Assembly (NCBI GenBank): GCA_051294375.1 | Contig: CM119265.1 | Coordinates: 3,560,589-3,624,588, forward strand | Length of the DNA stretch: 64,000 bases | Reading direction: 5' to 3' | Source: Paraspadella gotoi | Taxonomy: Eukaryota; Chaetognatha | Part shown: piece by piece, positions 42,764 through 54,693 of the stretch | Layout of the letters: every line of letters begins with the position of its first letter | Numbering within the stretch: the first letter of the stretch is position 1 | Program-made: the position numbers and the translations under genes | The notes under the pieces: generated by a model | The model's database searches: none | What the model was told of the DNA's origin: nothing | The model's input: only the letters and a program-made list of their open reading frames with translations

Positions 42764-44172
42764 AGAGGAGTTGGATAAAGAGAGAATTGAAAAGACCTCG
42801 TCGACGGCGAAAACGGGTCTTGATCGAGGGGTTGATTGAGTCGGAAATAAGTAGAGAGGCCTATCGAGTATCGTTAATTGTCGATTGCATTGTAAATGAC
42901 ATTGGTTAGTGCTTAACTTTTTGCTTTTTTTCTTAAAAAAAACATTTAAGCGCTTGGATTTGCTGTCAAGTCGGGATTTGTGTAGCTTTCAAAATTTAAG
43001 AAAATATTATTAACTCCTATCTCAAATTAAATTAGCACAAGGCAATATCTCTGTAGGTATGGCTGCCTCATTTCTCTTAATTCTTGACTCGACTGACGAC
43101 GTCGCGGTTTTTGCGTTGGAAGCGTCTCTCCCTCTCAATATGCAAAATAAAAAAGTTATATCCTGAAGTTTTGCAGACGTAATAAATACTAAATAGATTA
43201 TGAAGTGAACAATTTATACTTGCGGCTGAGTATTTGTAGAATAGAATTTTAAAATTCATAAACCTTTATATGCAACAGCCGATCAAAAAAGTTATTTCGA
43301 GATTAGTTCCATTTTATCACCTACATATATTGTATTTTATATCTTTTCTCCCTCCCGCGATCAATTCGGGCGACGTAGTTTATTTCTCCGTCGATATGAA
43401 AATTAGACGGTGCAATATAACTATTTGAATCGGAATATATAGCTTAACTATATATGCGTTTGGTACTAAGTAATTTATTCCGAGATAGTTTGTCTTGACG
43501 TATTAACGAAATTTTAATAGAATTAATTTCAGTTGTTTCAGTTTCAATGAAACGATTTTATTTTACGACCTAATATCGATGGCTTCGCGAGTCAGTTGAT
43601 TTCACAAACTTTATGGTCAGCCTTCGTCGTCTGTTAGCTTCATTCGAATTATTGTCCAAAGTTTTTAAATACGAAACAAACATATACGGAAACAAAATTG
43701 ACTGCCCTTGGCCTTGGATTGAGTGCCCTTGACTGCCCTTGGCCTTGGATTGACTGCCCTTGACTGCCCTTGGCCTTGGATTCTTCGGAATGTCGTTGAA
43801 ACTTTTTTTTTTTTCGTTTTTAAAACCAAGCAAATTTTGTTTTATATCCATGAACTTCGTTGCTTTCTTTTTAAACCTTTTATTATTCAGTTTTTGTTAT
43901 CATTAACTACATTTACTTGTACAGTCGCGCGTTTTTGCCACTTTCTTTTTGAAGGGCCGAAAATTTGGAATTACAAAAGCTAAAAGAAGTTATTTTAAAA
44001 TCGTGATTATTAATTATTCTAATTGTTTTTGTCAATTTTTCGCTCATTACTCTTTAGTGACGAAAATGGCTAGTGAGAGAATTTGAAACTCGGCGACGTT
44101 TCGCCAGTAATCCAATTCTAAAGAGAGAGAGAGAGAGAGCGCCGAAGACCGAGACAGAACCAGGCGCACGTC
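42764..44172. other. Intergenic region between zinc-finger genes A and B
   Basis: 3' UTR of gene A, AT-rich sequence, and a short tandem repeat at 43699-43785 built from TGACTGCCC and TTGGCCTTGGATTG (about 40-bp period, two and a half units). A (GA)n stretch (44121-44139) lies shortly before the ATG of gene B, in its 5' UTR. Confidence 0.65.
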
Positions 44173-47100
44173 ATGACTGCTACGGGCGAGTGCCAGGTGC
44201 AGGTCTCCACCTGGCCCTTGGTCGGCTCCATATTCGACATCTACAATGTCATTGATCGAGAGACGCTTCTGCCCAAAGGATGGACGTGCGTCTCTTGCGT
44301 TACAGTTGGTAAATATTTAGATGTTTACGTTATTAATTAAACTCTTTTTAAAATTCTCTGTATTATTATTACTCTCAAGGATTCGATAGGATAACTTTTC
44401 ACTAAAATTAATAATGGGCTTGCCTTTGACGTGGTTATTATCGTACTTTAGTTGTCTCGTGAATATCACGCTCTTCCAGGCGACGATCAAGGCCTCACAT
44501 TCGCCCACGTGACTCTGGAGGCGAAAGGAGAGAACGCCTTCTGCGACCGCATCGTCACCGTCGTCCCCATCATCGAGGAGAGCGAGAACGTGGCCGACGG
44601 CGTCGAGGTCGTGGAGGAACTCCCAGAGATGCTTTTGCAGGCGAGCTGAAGACAATGCTGTGGAAAAGTTTGAACCTGAGAAGTGGTTAAGCTTGCCGTC
44701 CCATTCTTCTCTTCCTCTTCTTTCATCCTCCTCCTGCCCCTCGGTATATTTTGTCTAGCGATACTTTCTCTAGTTTCTACTCTTCGTGAAATATACCATT
44801 TTCTCCCTCTATTTCCTCACGCCTTCAATACCTTTTCTTTTCTTCTTTATTTCTTATTCTTTCCTTTTCTTTTCTAGCTATTTTTCACCTTCTCTATCTC
44901 TTTCTCTTTTCCTTCTCTTTCCACTCTTTTCCCCTATTTTCTTTCCTTCCATTTTTAATGTCCCCCCTTTTTCTCTCCTCCAGGTCGTCGCCAAAGACTT
45001 GAGCGACAAAAGTGGCTCCCCAAACTTTTTGGTGACGCAAATCAAATCCGTCGCCGACGTCGTCGACATCCTCGACGACGAAAAGACCTACAGACCCGAC
45101 GCCCATCGCGACGACGACGATCGTGACGACGACGATCGCGAGGACGATGACGACGACGACGACGACGAAAAACGCGACGGAGAAACGATCGAGATCGAGG
45201 AGGAAGTCCAGGAGGAAGAAGAGGAAGAAAGAGAGGAAGAGGAGGAGAAAAGCGACGAGGAAGAAGCGGAGAAAGAGATGGAGGCGTCGAGAGAAAGCCA
45301 GAGTTCGTTGGAGAAGGGAGAGAAGACGAAGAAGAGGGTCGCCAAGAAGTCGACGGGGATGAAGAGGACCGTGGAGAAGGAAGCTGGTGAAAAGGGGGAG
45401 AGAGAAAGAGAGAGTTTATAACCTTAATAATTAAGATTTATTTTCATCCTCTTTCTTCCGTCTTTAGAGGAACATCTCTCGGACGCGAGCAGTCAAAAAA
45501 AGCGAGCCAAAATCGCTTCTTCCTCCTCTCTCTCCTCCTCCTCTGAAGACGCCCACGCCAAACCCAAAAACGGCTTCGTTGATCCCAATCGACCTTTTCA
45601 AGTATAAATAAATGGTTTTTCTTTGAAAGAGCCTAAGGCTGAGGCAGTTTGAAGACTGTCTCCCCTTTTTCCCACTTTTTATGCATTAGCTTATTTCCTG
45701 ACCTTTTTTTCCTAATCTCGTTGCTATTTTCAACCTTCCTAACCTTTTCCGACCTTACTCTCATTCATTTTACAGTGCATGGAGTGCGAGTCGTCCTTCA
45801 AATACCGCAACCACTTCAAAGACCACCTTCGCGTCCACACTGACGACACGTTCGAGTGTCCCATCTGCCGGTTCGAGACCAAGGCGCAATCCCTCTTCAC
45901 CACTCACATGACCAAACACGGGTCCGGACAATACAGTTGCTCCGATCATGGCACCTCCTGCAAGAAGGTCTTCAACCGGTTGCACGATCTGGCGCGGCAC
46001 CTGCCCAAGGACCACGGGATCGACACGGGCTTCAAGCTTCATCACTTCGACCCGGAGAAAGGTGCGTTGAAGGAACTGCTATGTGATCAGGCAAGGGGCG
46101 GTCGTCCTCTCGTCAAGAAGCCGTGCGAAGGTAAGACGACGAAAATAGCGCCGCCTACGCCCACGAGACGCCGCGCCCAATCGCCCGGCGACGCCGGTGC
46201 CATCCGACGCCTACCTTCTTTTCACTTTCCGCCAACGCCGTCGGACGACGCCGGACTCGACTGGAGCGCCGATCGCGTCGACAACGGTTTCGCCGACGAC
46301 GGTTTCAGCTCCGGCGGCGCCATCAGCATCGGAGGCTCCATTAACATAGTCGTCGACGGCGCCGGAGATCCGGGCGGCGTCTCTTCCCTGGAGATTCAAA
46401 GCGTGACCCTCTACGACGACTATCTCGACTCCAACGTCGCTGACACTTCGGACATCGACCCTCCGCCGCCGCCGCCTCCTCTAGTACCCCTTCAACACTC
46501 GCGACCCGACACTGTCGCCGCCGCCAAAAACAAGCGAGAAGCCATCGAGGAGAAGCGCGAGACCAAGTCTCTCGAGAACATGCCGGAAGTTGAACAATCT
46601 CAGAGCAGCCGAGGACGTCAGCGGTTTCAGACAAAAGTCTACGAAGCTCCTGTCGACACGCCCAAAAAACGGAACGCGTCGGGAGAGAAGAAGATTAAAA
46701 CTGCGAAAAATTCGGCGACAAAAATTAGAGAGGCGTCGATTTCGACAACGAGATCGATTACTCTTCTTCCTCCGAAGATGCCCAACTCTTTCGTCCATCA
46801 ACCGCCTTCGACTTTCGCTTCTCCCTCATCCTCCTCTCCTCCTCCTCCTCCCGTCCAATCCCTCGCCGCCAAATCCTCCGTCGTCTTCACTCCGACAGGC
46901 AACAACCGCGTCGCCGACCTCGCCGACCCCTCCGACGAATGGCTCGCCCGGTATCCTCTAGACTGCGCCGCCTGTGGGTTGGGCCGCTTCAAGAGCGAAC
47001 ACTACTTTCAAAATCATCACCGCAACGTCCACAACGTGGACCGACCCTGGATCTGTCAATCCCCGGGCTGCACCTCCTCATTTCGACAGGTGCCACACTA

Positions 47101-47578
47101 TCGAGAGCATATCCGCGGCACCCACCATCCCAACGTCAAAACGTTCAAGTGTATCTTCTGCGACTATCGCTGCCCCACGGCCACTATGCTTACAGCTCAC
47201 AGGGCCAAGCAACACAGCTGCTTTGCATGCCCCAAGTGTAGCAAAAAGTTTAACTCTAACCGGGCCCTTTACGAGCATCAGGCTAAGCAAGGCCACTACG
47301 GGCCGGAAGGACCGGCGGCCGTCGCGGCAGGTTTGGACTTGAAGAGTCCGGCTTCGTCAAAATCCTCGTCGCCGGCGCCGGCTTCCGAATCCACGTTGCT
47401 CACGGATTTTCGGATGGAGAGCGTTTCTTTGGAGGCGGAACCGGAAGTGGATCCTCTTCGATCGTCTTACGGGTCGTCGGTGAAGTCTTTAGGGGAGGAA
47501 GAGTTCGGGATAAGCAACGATCTGGCGGAGGAGTTTTATGAGAAGATTTGGAGATTAGAGCTTAGAGTGGGAGATTAG
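44173..47578 (+). CDS. C2H2 zinc-finger protein B, paralogue of A, five exons
   Basis: Exons 44173-44308, 44480-44640, 44984-45386, 45468-45601 and 45776-47578 give 878 aa. The N-terminal region matches gene A: CQVQVSTWPLVGSIFD, LPKGWT, GLTFAHV, IVTVVPI, EMLLQ, then VVAKDL and NFLVTQIKSV. The boundary before VVAK is conserved with A. Residues about 135-230 are Asp/Glu/Lys-rich. Fingers 1-3 begin CMEC, FECPIC and YSCSDHGTSC (near 279, 305, 332). A long disordered segment (about 395-670) leads to units starting CAACG, WICQSPGC, FKCIFC and FACPKC. Introns that split this part of A are absent. The third intron starts GCGAGC rather than GT. The last codons run into a minisatellite. Confidence 0.85.
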
Positions 47579-48330
47579 AGTGGGTGATTAGAACTGAAAA
47601 GAGTGGGTAATTAGAACTGAGGAGAGTGGGTGATTAGAACTGAGGAGAGTGGGTGATTAGACTGAGGAGAGTGGGTGATTAGAACTGAGGAGAGTGGGTG
47701 ATTAGAACTGAGGAGAGTGGGTGATTAGAACTGAGGAGAGTGGGTGATTAGAACTGAGGAGAGTGGGTGATTAGAAGAGGGGTGATTGATTGAGATGGTG
47801 ATAGATGAGAGTGTATTAGAGAGAGTGGGTGATTAGAATGAGAGTGGGTGATTAGAACTTGAGAGTGGGTGATTAGAACTAGGAGAGTGGGTGATTAGAA
47901 TGAGAGTGGGTGATTAGAACTTGAGAGTGGGTGATTAGAATTGGAGAGTGGGTGATTAGAACTGGAGAGTGGGTGATTAGAATGTGAGAGTGGGTGATTA
48001 GAATGAGAGTGGGTGATTAGAATGAGGAGAGTGGGTGATTAGAACTGAGGAGAGTGGGTGATTAGAACTGAGGAGAGTGGGTGATTAGAACTGAGGAGAG
48101 TGGGTGATTAGAACTGAGGAGAGTGGGTGATTAGAACTGAGGAGAGTGGTGATTAGAACTGAGGAGAGTGGGTGATTAGAACTGAGGAGAGTGGGTGATT
48201 GAAACTGAGGAGAGTGGCTGATTGGAACAGGGGAGAGGGGGGCTGATTGAACTGAGGAGAGTGGGTGATTAGAACTGAGGAGAAGGGGGTGCTGATTGGA
48301 ACTGAGGACAGAGGGGGTGATTGGAAAATC
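47550..48330. repeat. 23-bp minisatellite overlapping the end of zinc-finger gene B
   Basis: About thirty units of GAGAGTGGGTGATTAGAACT plus two to four bases run head to tail, with internal variants. The first degenerate units include the last codons and the TAG stop of gene B. Confidence 0.9.
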
Positions 48331-49012
48331 TCGTCACCATCATGTGGATCACAAAAGAAGAGTTAACGATGCAACTAATTTCGTTCCAGAGATTATATGC
48401 CTACATTAAGTTTCAAACTGATTTGATATGGCTTCAGTTTTTATCTGATCTGATCTAAGTCAATGCGTTTTCTTTTCGTTATTCCATTTAACCTATTCAA
48501 AGTACTCTACCCTACTAGTCGTTTTTTATTAGTCAAGATAGTATTTTCCGTTATATTGATCGTAAATTTGTTTTATTCATGACATTCATTGAACATTATA
48601 AATTAGGCTATGCTTTTTCCGCTGAAAATTGTTTTAAATTTGGAAGGGAAGACCGGTTTTGAGTCAGTTAAAATTTTAAAATCTTTTTTTTTATTTTCAA
48701 GGGAATCATTGAAAAAATGAAAACACTATTCAAAAGTCAAAGTAACTATTTTAATTACTGATATTGAGACACAGGTCTAATAATTATTTTAGCTTAATTA
48801 TTATTTACCGCTTTCTTGCGACAAGAGATTGCTCAGTGATTCCGCATTGAAAAGAAAGAAAAGATTCTTGGAATAAATTAATAATAGTTAATTTGGATCG
48901 CGAAAGGTTTAAGTTTTCTTTCATGAATACTTTTTTAAACAGAGAATCTTTTCTTTCTTTTCGCCCTTGCCCCACTCTCCTTCCCCTATCACAAACCATC
49001 GACGAAGATCGG
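48331..49012. other. Intergenic region before zinc-finger gene C
   Basis: AT-rich sequence. The frame of gene C is open upstream to about 48893, so a longer first exon is possible, but the sequence at 48950-49000 is pyrimidine-rich like an intron end or UTR. Confidence 0.5.
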
Positions 49013-51633
49013 ATGAAAGAAAAGCAAATCAAGCGGGTCATGAAATGGGCCACTTCCATGTCCAAGAGATCGCCAAAGTCAGCGGTTCGGGGACGCTCCC
49101 GCGCACCCGCAACCTCCCGTTCCAAATCCTCGTCCGGAGACGACGATGATGACCATGAAGCCAGTCGACGGAATAGACGATCTTCAGCTGGCGTTTCGAA
49201 GAAGGCTCCCACCCGATCCCCAAACGGAACTTACGCAAGCAGAGAGGTTGGGTCTTGAGAAGGCTGTGAGGGGGCTGGGTTGTGCGGAATCACTGAGCGA
49301 AAATTTAATAAGAACCGGCAAGTTCAAGGTGTTGAGTTACGCAGCAGTGACTTTTATATGCATTCATTTATAGATGTTCACGTGATTACAAGAGTATGAA
49401 ACATACGAATGTGTATTGTGTGATCAACGAGTGTCTTATGTAGCTCCTCAACTGTAAAATATTAACTAAAATGATCGAGTATTAAACAAACTATGCCGCT
49501 ATGCCTTTTTGATCCCGCGTTTTTACTCGGCCACGTGAAATCCATTTGAATCGTTTAATAATACTTCATACCAATTATTAACAAAGAATGATTCAGATGA
49601 TTACATTAACTACTAAGATAGTTTTATTTTCGAGAGCACTGCGATATTCAATTAAAAATTATGCATAAAAAAATTTTCTGACTTTTAACACCATTCAATC
49701 CTGGTGACAGCGCGGGAAAGTGATGTCCAGACGCCGCGGTGGACCGCAGGCGAGAGACTCCGATCGTAAACTCGAGGCGAAGCGAAGGTCCGATGTCCGG
49801 ACGTCGTCGTCGTCGGAGAGTAGCGAAGACGACGACGATGAAGACTACGATGACACGACGACGACGAAATCCTCCAAACGCTCCGTCCCTCCCGGTGCTC
49901 CGCAGCGTTCCCGATCTCCCTCCGCCGCCGTCCCTGCCACTCTCATCAAAGCCTCTGATTTGCCAAGAAACTCTGCCGCAGCAGACGCAGCATCCGCCTG
50001 TGCTGCGAGCCCCGTCCAGTCTTCCTCGCCTCCGCAGACCCGTGGCGTGCCTTTTCGACCCCTCAATCGGCCGGCGGGAACAGAGCCGAGCGCCCGAGAG
50101 GGCGACGCTGAAGATTCGGACATTCCCGATCCGGCCGAGTTGTGGTTGCGTCATTATCGACTGGGATGCGATGAATGCGGAGTCCCGGATTTTGGGTTAG
50201 AATATTAAGAAATGAAATTGGTACAACCAATATAAAAATTAATTAATAGAACTTAAAATTACTTAAGATTACGTCGAATTTTGTCAGGATTAGAGAATTC
50301 GTAGTCATTGCTTAATTACAGGGCTTATCGTATACCAATCGTATTGGTATCTTGTTATATGAATTTTTATGAAATTGTCATAAAAATTAAAATTTTAATA
50401 ATTTAAACTCAGATCGGACAGTCAGTTCGTACAGCATCACTTGGAGAAGCACAGCGACGATAGACCGTACAAGTGTCAAAATCTGGAGAAAGATCACGCC
50501 ACGCCCAAAAAAGACAAGAACTGCACCAGCTCTTTCAGGCAGCGTCATCACTACAAGGAGCACATCCGAGGTGAGATTTGATACTTGAAGACATCAAGTT
50601 TATAATTATATTATGGCAACAGGGAGACATGTGTGATGCCCGAGGTGTGAGGCATCTCCCGACAGCTGGCGCTCAGGGCTTTGGAACAGCTGAAAACACC
50701 CAATGTCACTGGCGTGCTTGTGCCGACGCCATCACACTTACCACCGTGACCGTAAGGGTATTGAACCCGGAACTCACGGTACTTAGCTGTCCAAGCCAAT
50801 TCGGCGAGCTGAGTTTCACCAGCTCTACGGGAGGCCTATTTAAGAATCGCCACAATATGTAAATAAGAACTGTATCAGCATTTTACTAATGCTATCTGTG
50901 AGACCATTGCGTTAGCGAGGGCGGATATACCAAAATCCTTAGGCTTCACTGAAGCCTTCAGCTTCCATTAGAATTTGACCAAATGTGAGTTAAAAAATGA
51001 GAATCGACCAATTTGTTTTACAAAACTATCTCCCTTAAAGGTGTCCACAACCCGGAAATCAAACACTTCAAATGTAAACTCTGTCCCAAGCGATACTCGA
51101 CGCGCACCGGCCTCACCAACCACTCAGCGACTCACCACTCGGCCTTCAAATGCCCAACTTGCGACGCCGGCTTCAACAAGGACACCGCATTGCAAAAGCA
51201 CATGGTGGAGCTCAATCATTTCGGGGACGTCGCCGATCGCTCCTCCTTTGACGAAGAAGAGTTACGCCGGAGCCTCGACGAGATGGCGCGATCTATCGGG
51301 CGGGCGCCGCCGCCGCCGTTTCCTGCCACTTCATCTACGGCGTCATCCTTATTCCGGCGTTCCCGGGGAGGAAAAGCGTCTTATCGCGGTTTCCGGGTCG
51401 GCGTTGTCGGTCGGGGAAGAGCGTCGTCGGCGCCGCCACCGCTAATTCCATTCGCGGCGTCGCTGGGGAAGCGAATGCCGTTCGGAAGAGGATTCCCCGC
51501 TACTGGACGCGGCGCCGCTGCGGTGCGGAAACCTCGGCCGTTTCTAGGAACGCCGTTTAGAAGGCAGGGAAATGTGGCGCCTATCAAGAAGAAGTTAGAA
51601 TCGGAGGATATCGAGGAAGTGGTGTTGGATTAA
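49013..51633 (+). CDS. C2H2 zinc-finger protein C, N-terminally shorter paralogue, four exons
   Basis: Exons 49013-49246, 49711-50195, 50413-50570 and 51041-51633 join in phases 0, 2 and 1 to about 489 aa. The start is uncertain: an in-frame ATG also exists near 48923. Residues 1 to about 200 are basic, Ser-rich and acidic patches (SSSSESSEDDDDEDYDD). Finger-like units follow: CDECG...H...H, YKCQNLEKDH...C...H, FKCKLC and FKCPTC. They match the second half of A, including VHNPEIKHFKCK and CPKRYSTR. The tail is Gly/Arg/Pro-rich (RRSRGGKASYRGF) and ends EEVVLD. The N-terminal shared region and first three fingers of A and B are absent. Intron 3 holds a SINE. AATAAA occurs near 51762. Confidence 0.8.
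50612..50850 (-). mobile_element. tRNA-derived SINE, copy 3, in intron 3 of zinc-finger gene C
   Basis: On the minus strand a B-box-like GGGTTCAATACC occurs at about 50768-50757, and the element ends with GGGCATCACA and TTGCCATA at the 50612 side. This matches the 3' body of the copies at 22891-23104 and 53165-53350. A plus-strand ORF over it is spurious. Confidence 0.65.
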
Positions 51634-53160
51634 AAAAGTTTGTTAATTAATTAATTTAATTAATTATACTTCAAGATGATGATGAAGATATTTTTCTTTG
51701 CCGAGCATTGCAAGCAAAGTTTTTTTTAGATTTAAAGTTTAAAAAAGTAAAAAAAATAATAAATAAAAGGATAAACTGAACGATGTATAGATAATTGCTA
51801 CATATATAACTTCAATTTTTTTTGGTAGTCGATGGGAGAGAGATCGAAAGCTGATGAAAAGTGAGTCGAGCCTAAAACAATGCATAAATGTACTAATAAT
51901 AATTAGTTTCGAACTATCCTACGTACTGAATACGTCAGATTTTAAATTCAGTTTTTTTTTTATGAACTTTTGCGTGACTTCGTAGGTCAACGAAGCCTTA
52001 ATGAGGCCCGATTATTGATTATATTGATTTTTTTTTCCAGAAGTTTCTATGTTGAATAAACATTGTTGATTAATGATTGTTTGCGAAATAAAGATTTAGT
52101 TATTTTGACTGGATTTGTTCCTAAAATAGGGAAGAGCAGGTTCTCTGGAAGTAAATAAACTAGACTGTAAGAGACTCCTGATCGAAACCTCGCAGGATCT
52201 TTTATTATCTTGTAAAAAGGATAGTTCTTAACCCACCGTATCCGGTCCAAAGTCGGGAGCAAGATAGGTTCGAGTGAAGGAAAAAAATCAAGGCGGGAAA
52301 TTGAGAATATTTTTTGTATTTATATCATATTTTGAACCAAAAATAAAAAGGTTAAAGCGTAATATTAATTCTAACAAGCAATTGATTGAGCACGAAGTCA
52401 CTGACAACCTAATCTTGATTCTGACCAGAACGGTCACTTTCAAGACTATTTTCGACCCCAGTAGCAATGGGTCTTCTCCTATTTCCCTCTCCCTTTTCGT
52501 CTCCTGATTTCCGGCGGCAAATCGAGTCCCAAAAATTTGGCGACGGAGACGAAAAAACTTTTGACGCCGAGGACGAAGGGCGAATCGGAGGGGGAAGGTG
52601 GGGGCGGTGGGGGGAGTGGAAAAGGTTGGCTGAGGTTATGGAGGAAGTGAAACAAGTCGGGAATGATTCAGTCTTTCGTGAATTTCTTCTTTCATAAATC
52701 CCATTAAATACGACTTATGCGCCCAATATCAAAATACGTTTTCCCAGTATAGTTGTAAAACTCAAATCACCGACCCCTTCAAGTTTTCTTCGCCACGGCA
52801 TCCGTTGACATGACCCGTTGGTACGGACAAAGCCCATTCGACACGCGCATGCGTACGAACCGAAAGTGTTTACGCAAACCTATTATATCGTGAAGGTAGA
52901 AAGTGAAAAGTCTTAAATGCATACATGCAGTTTTCTCTGTCTTTGCCTCGTTTCTTCCATCGCAAAGTCTTTCCGTTTCGGAAACACTCGTTCCCACGTC
53001 CAAACATCTTTTCGAAGCTCATCTCCCACTTGAGGTGATCCGCTGTATTCCCGGCTGACGAGTATAAAGAGTTAATTGTGGCGGTATATTCACACCGCCT
53101 CACGTCCACGCATTCCTTCAGCCCAAAATCCATTGGCTCAGGGGGGGAAACACACCATCC
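51634..53160. other. Intergenic region after zinc-finger gene C
   Basis: AT-rich 3' flank. A plus-strand frame at 52467-52697 of 76 codons has a mixed composition (FRRQIESQKFGDGDEKTFDAE) but no resolvable neighbours, so it is not called as a gene. Minus-strand frames at 52780-53180 run into the SINE. Confidence 0.5.
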
Positions 53161-53164
53161 CAGG

Positions 53165-53350
53165 CGTAGTGTCTCCAATCCACAGTTCCTAAGCGACTTC
53201 CCCTGCCGTTAGGCAAAGCGAGACCGTCCTAGGGTAAACCGCGCCAGTGACTGGAGAGTGTCACTGAGGCGTCGGAAGCCCCCCCATAAGCCAACAGTTG
53301 AGATGCGCCCATCCCAATGGGCATCACAGGCAACCCTGGCTGTTGCCATA
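53165..53350 (+). mobile_element. SINE 3' body, copy 2
   Basis: Shares with copy 1 the order CACTGAGG, GCCCCC, AGCCAA, CGCCCATCCC, GCATCACAGGCAA and TTGCCATAG. The tRNA-like head is not clear, so it may be 5' truncated or diverged. Confidence 0.6.
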
Positions 53351-53479
53351 GTAAGTATTGTTAAACGAATCACTTGTAGAGACTACGAACGAGCAAAGCA
53401 GAGATATATTTAAATTTGAATTAAATTAAATTCCATTGACGGAAAATTAAAAAATTATGGTGGATCTAAAACCCACCAA

Positions 53480-53660
53480 CCGTTCATCAGCGGCCATTGG
53501 TGCCAGAGGCAAGTCATTCACCTCCCAACCAAAGGTCCGGGGTTCTAGCCGGTGGTCGTCTGGCAGTTAAGAGGAGACGGGGTCGCTTAACCCCGACCTG
53601 TAGACACGGTGTTTACAGCCCTGATCGCGAAGCTCAGGGGACTGGCTTTTATATTGAACG
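53480..53660 (+). mobile_element. Second tRNA-like repeat, possibly another SINE family
   Basis: An A-box-like TGGTGCCAGAGG (53499) and B-box-like GGGGTTCTAGCC (53538) are spaced as in a tRNA. A GC-rich body ending near 53650 follows. It does not share the ATCACAGGCAA/TTGCCATA tail. It could also be a diverged tRNA pseudogene. Confidence 0.45.
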
Positions 53661-53818
53661 GTTCTGTCACTAACATATAACAATAATTACTGTCTCTTCA
53701 AAATTATTATTTTATTATGATTATTTTTATTATTATCACTTTTAGAGAAAGTTGTCGCACCTTGCAATCGCAAGAGTAGTTCATGAAGTTCCTCTTTAAC
53801 ATCTCGAAATCAAGGTTT

Positions 53819-54229
53819 TCATCGGGCGGCAGGCGACAAGCTCCGTCGGCGACGCCGAAGCAAGGGTTCGACGGAAGCCATCCGGCAGACCGCCTCTTCG
53901 TAGGCCTGGCCTGACGACAATTTATGCGCTTATTATTGCCGAACTTTATTTATACTTTTGTTAATGTGATTAAAATGATTTGACCCACCCGGAGGATCGA
54001 CGCCGGGATTGGTGGATGGAATGGCACCGCAGCAAAGGGTCCGGACAGAAACTCAGAAGGGCGCAATCTATAGTCAGAGAGTGGGTCTTTAAATATTGTC
54101 AATATCTTAATATTATCATTAATTAATTTCCTCCATTTATCAAATTATTCCCTACCGTAATCGTCGTCGTCTTCCGTCCTGTAGTCGTTCATCCGACGCA
54201 GATGTCGCCCCAGCTCGAAGACCTCACGT
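53819..54229 (-). CDS. Possible two-exon 3' end of a minus-strand gene
   Basis: Exon a (54229 down to 54156) follows a pyrimidine-rich CAAG acceptor. It is open only in the frame reading REVFELGRHLRRMNDYRTED and ends in phase 1 at G|GTAGGG. Exon b (53910 down to 53819) follows GTCAG and continues in phase 1 as GQAYEEAVCRMASVEPLLRR to a TGA. All three frames of exon b are open, so the call rests mainly on exon a. Upstream exons were not found. If real, the gene starts close to, and divergent from, the PTB gene at 54480. Confidence 0.35.
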
Positions 54230-54479
54230 CTTGAGAATAAAAAAAAAACAAAAGATAATCGATCATAAGTGATAATTTTAACCATTAATTATTATCATTT
54301 CGATTGATGTTAGATAAAGATTCTCCTTTATCAAGATCCCTCCTTCAGTCTTTAAGAGTTCGTTTATCTCGACGCTTATCTCTGATTTTTGTTTCGAGGA
54401 AACCGCCCAGCGAAATCTTGTTTTTTTTAGACTCGAAATTAAATTTAAACTTTATATAAATTTTACTTAAGTCAAGAAA

Positions 54480-54649
54480 ATGGCGAAGGCGTCATCGATG
54501 GACGACGACGTCAAAAAATATGCGTACGGAATAGAATTTAAAGCCAAACTCATCGGTCAGTTTATATTTTAAAAAATCAATAATATGTCATTCCATTTTA
54601 ATCTTATCTTTGTCTGTTAAAATCAAATTTCTTTCTCTCTCTCTCTCGT

Positions 54650-54693
<44 letters not shown>

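Noticed and set aside
47579-48330. Regular short repeats resembling a CRISPR array
   Set aside because: Units are contiguous without unique spacers and lie next to an intron-bearing eukaryotic gene; it is a minisatellite.
50578-50862. 94-codon plus-strand frame in an intron
   Set aside because: It lies over the minus-strand SINE copy in zinc-finger gene C.
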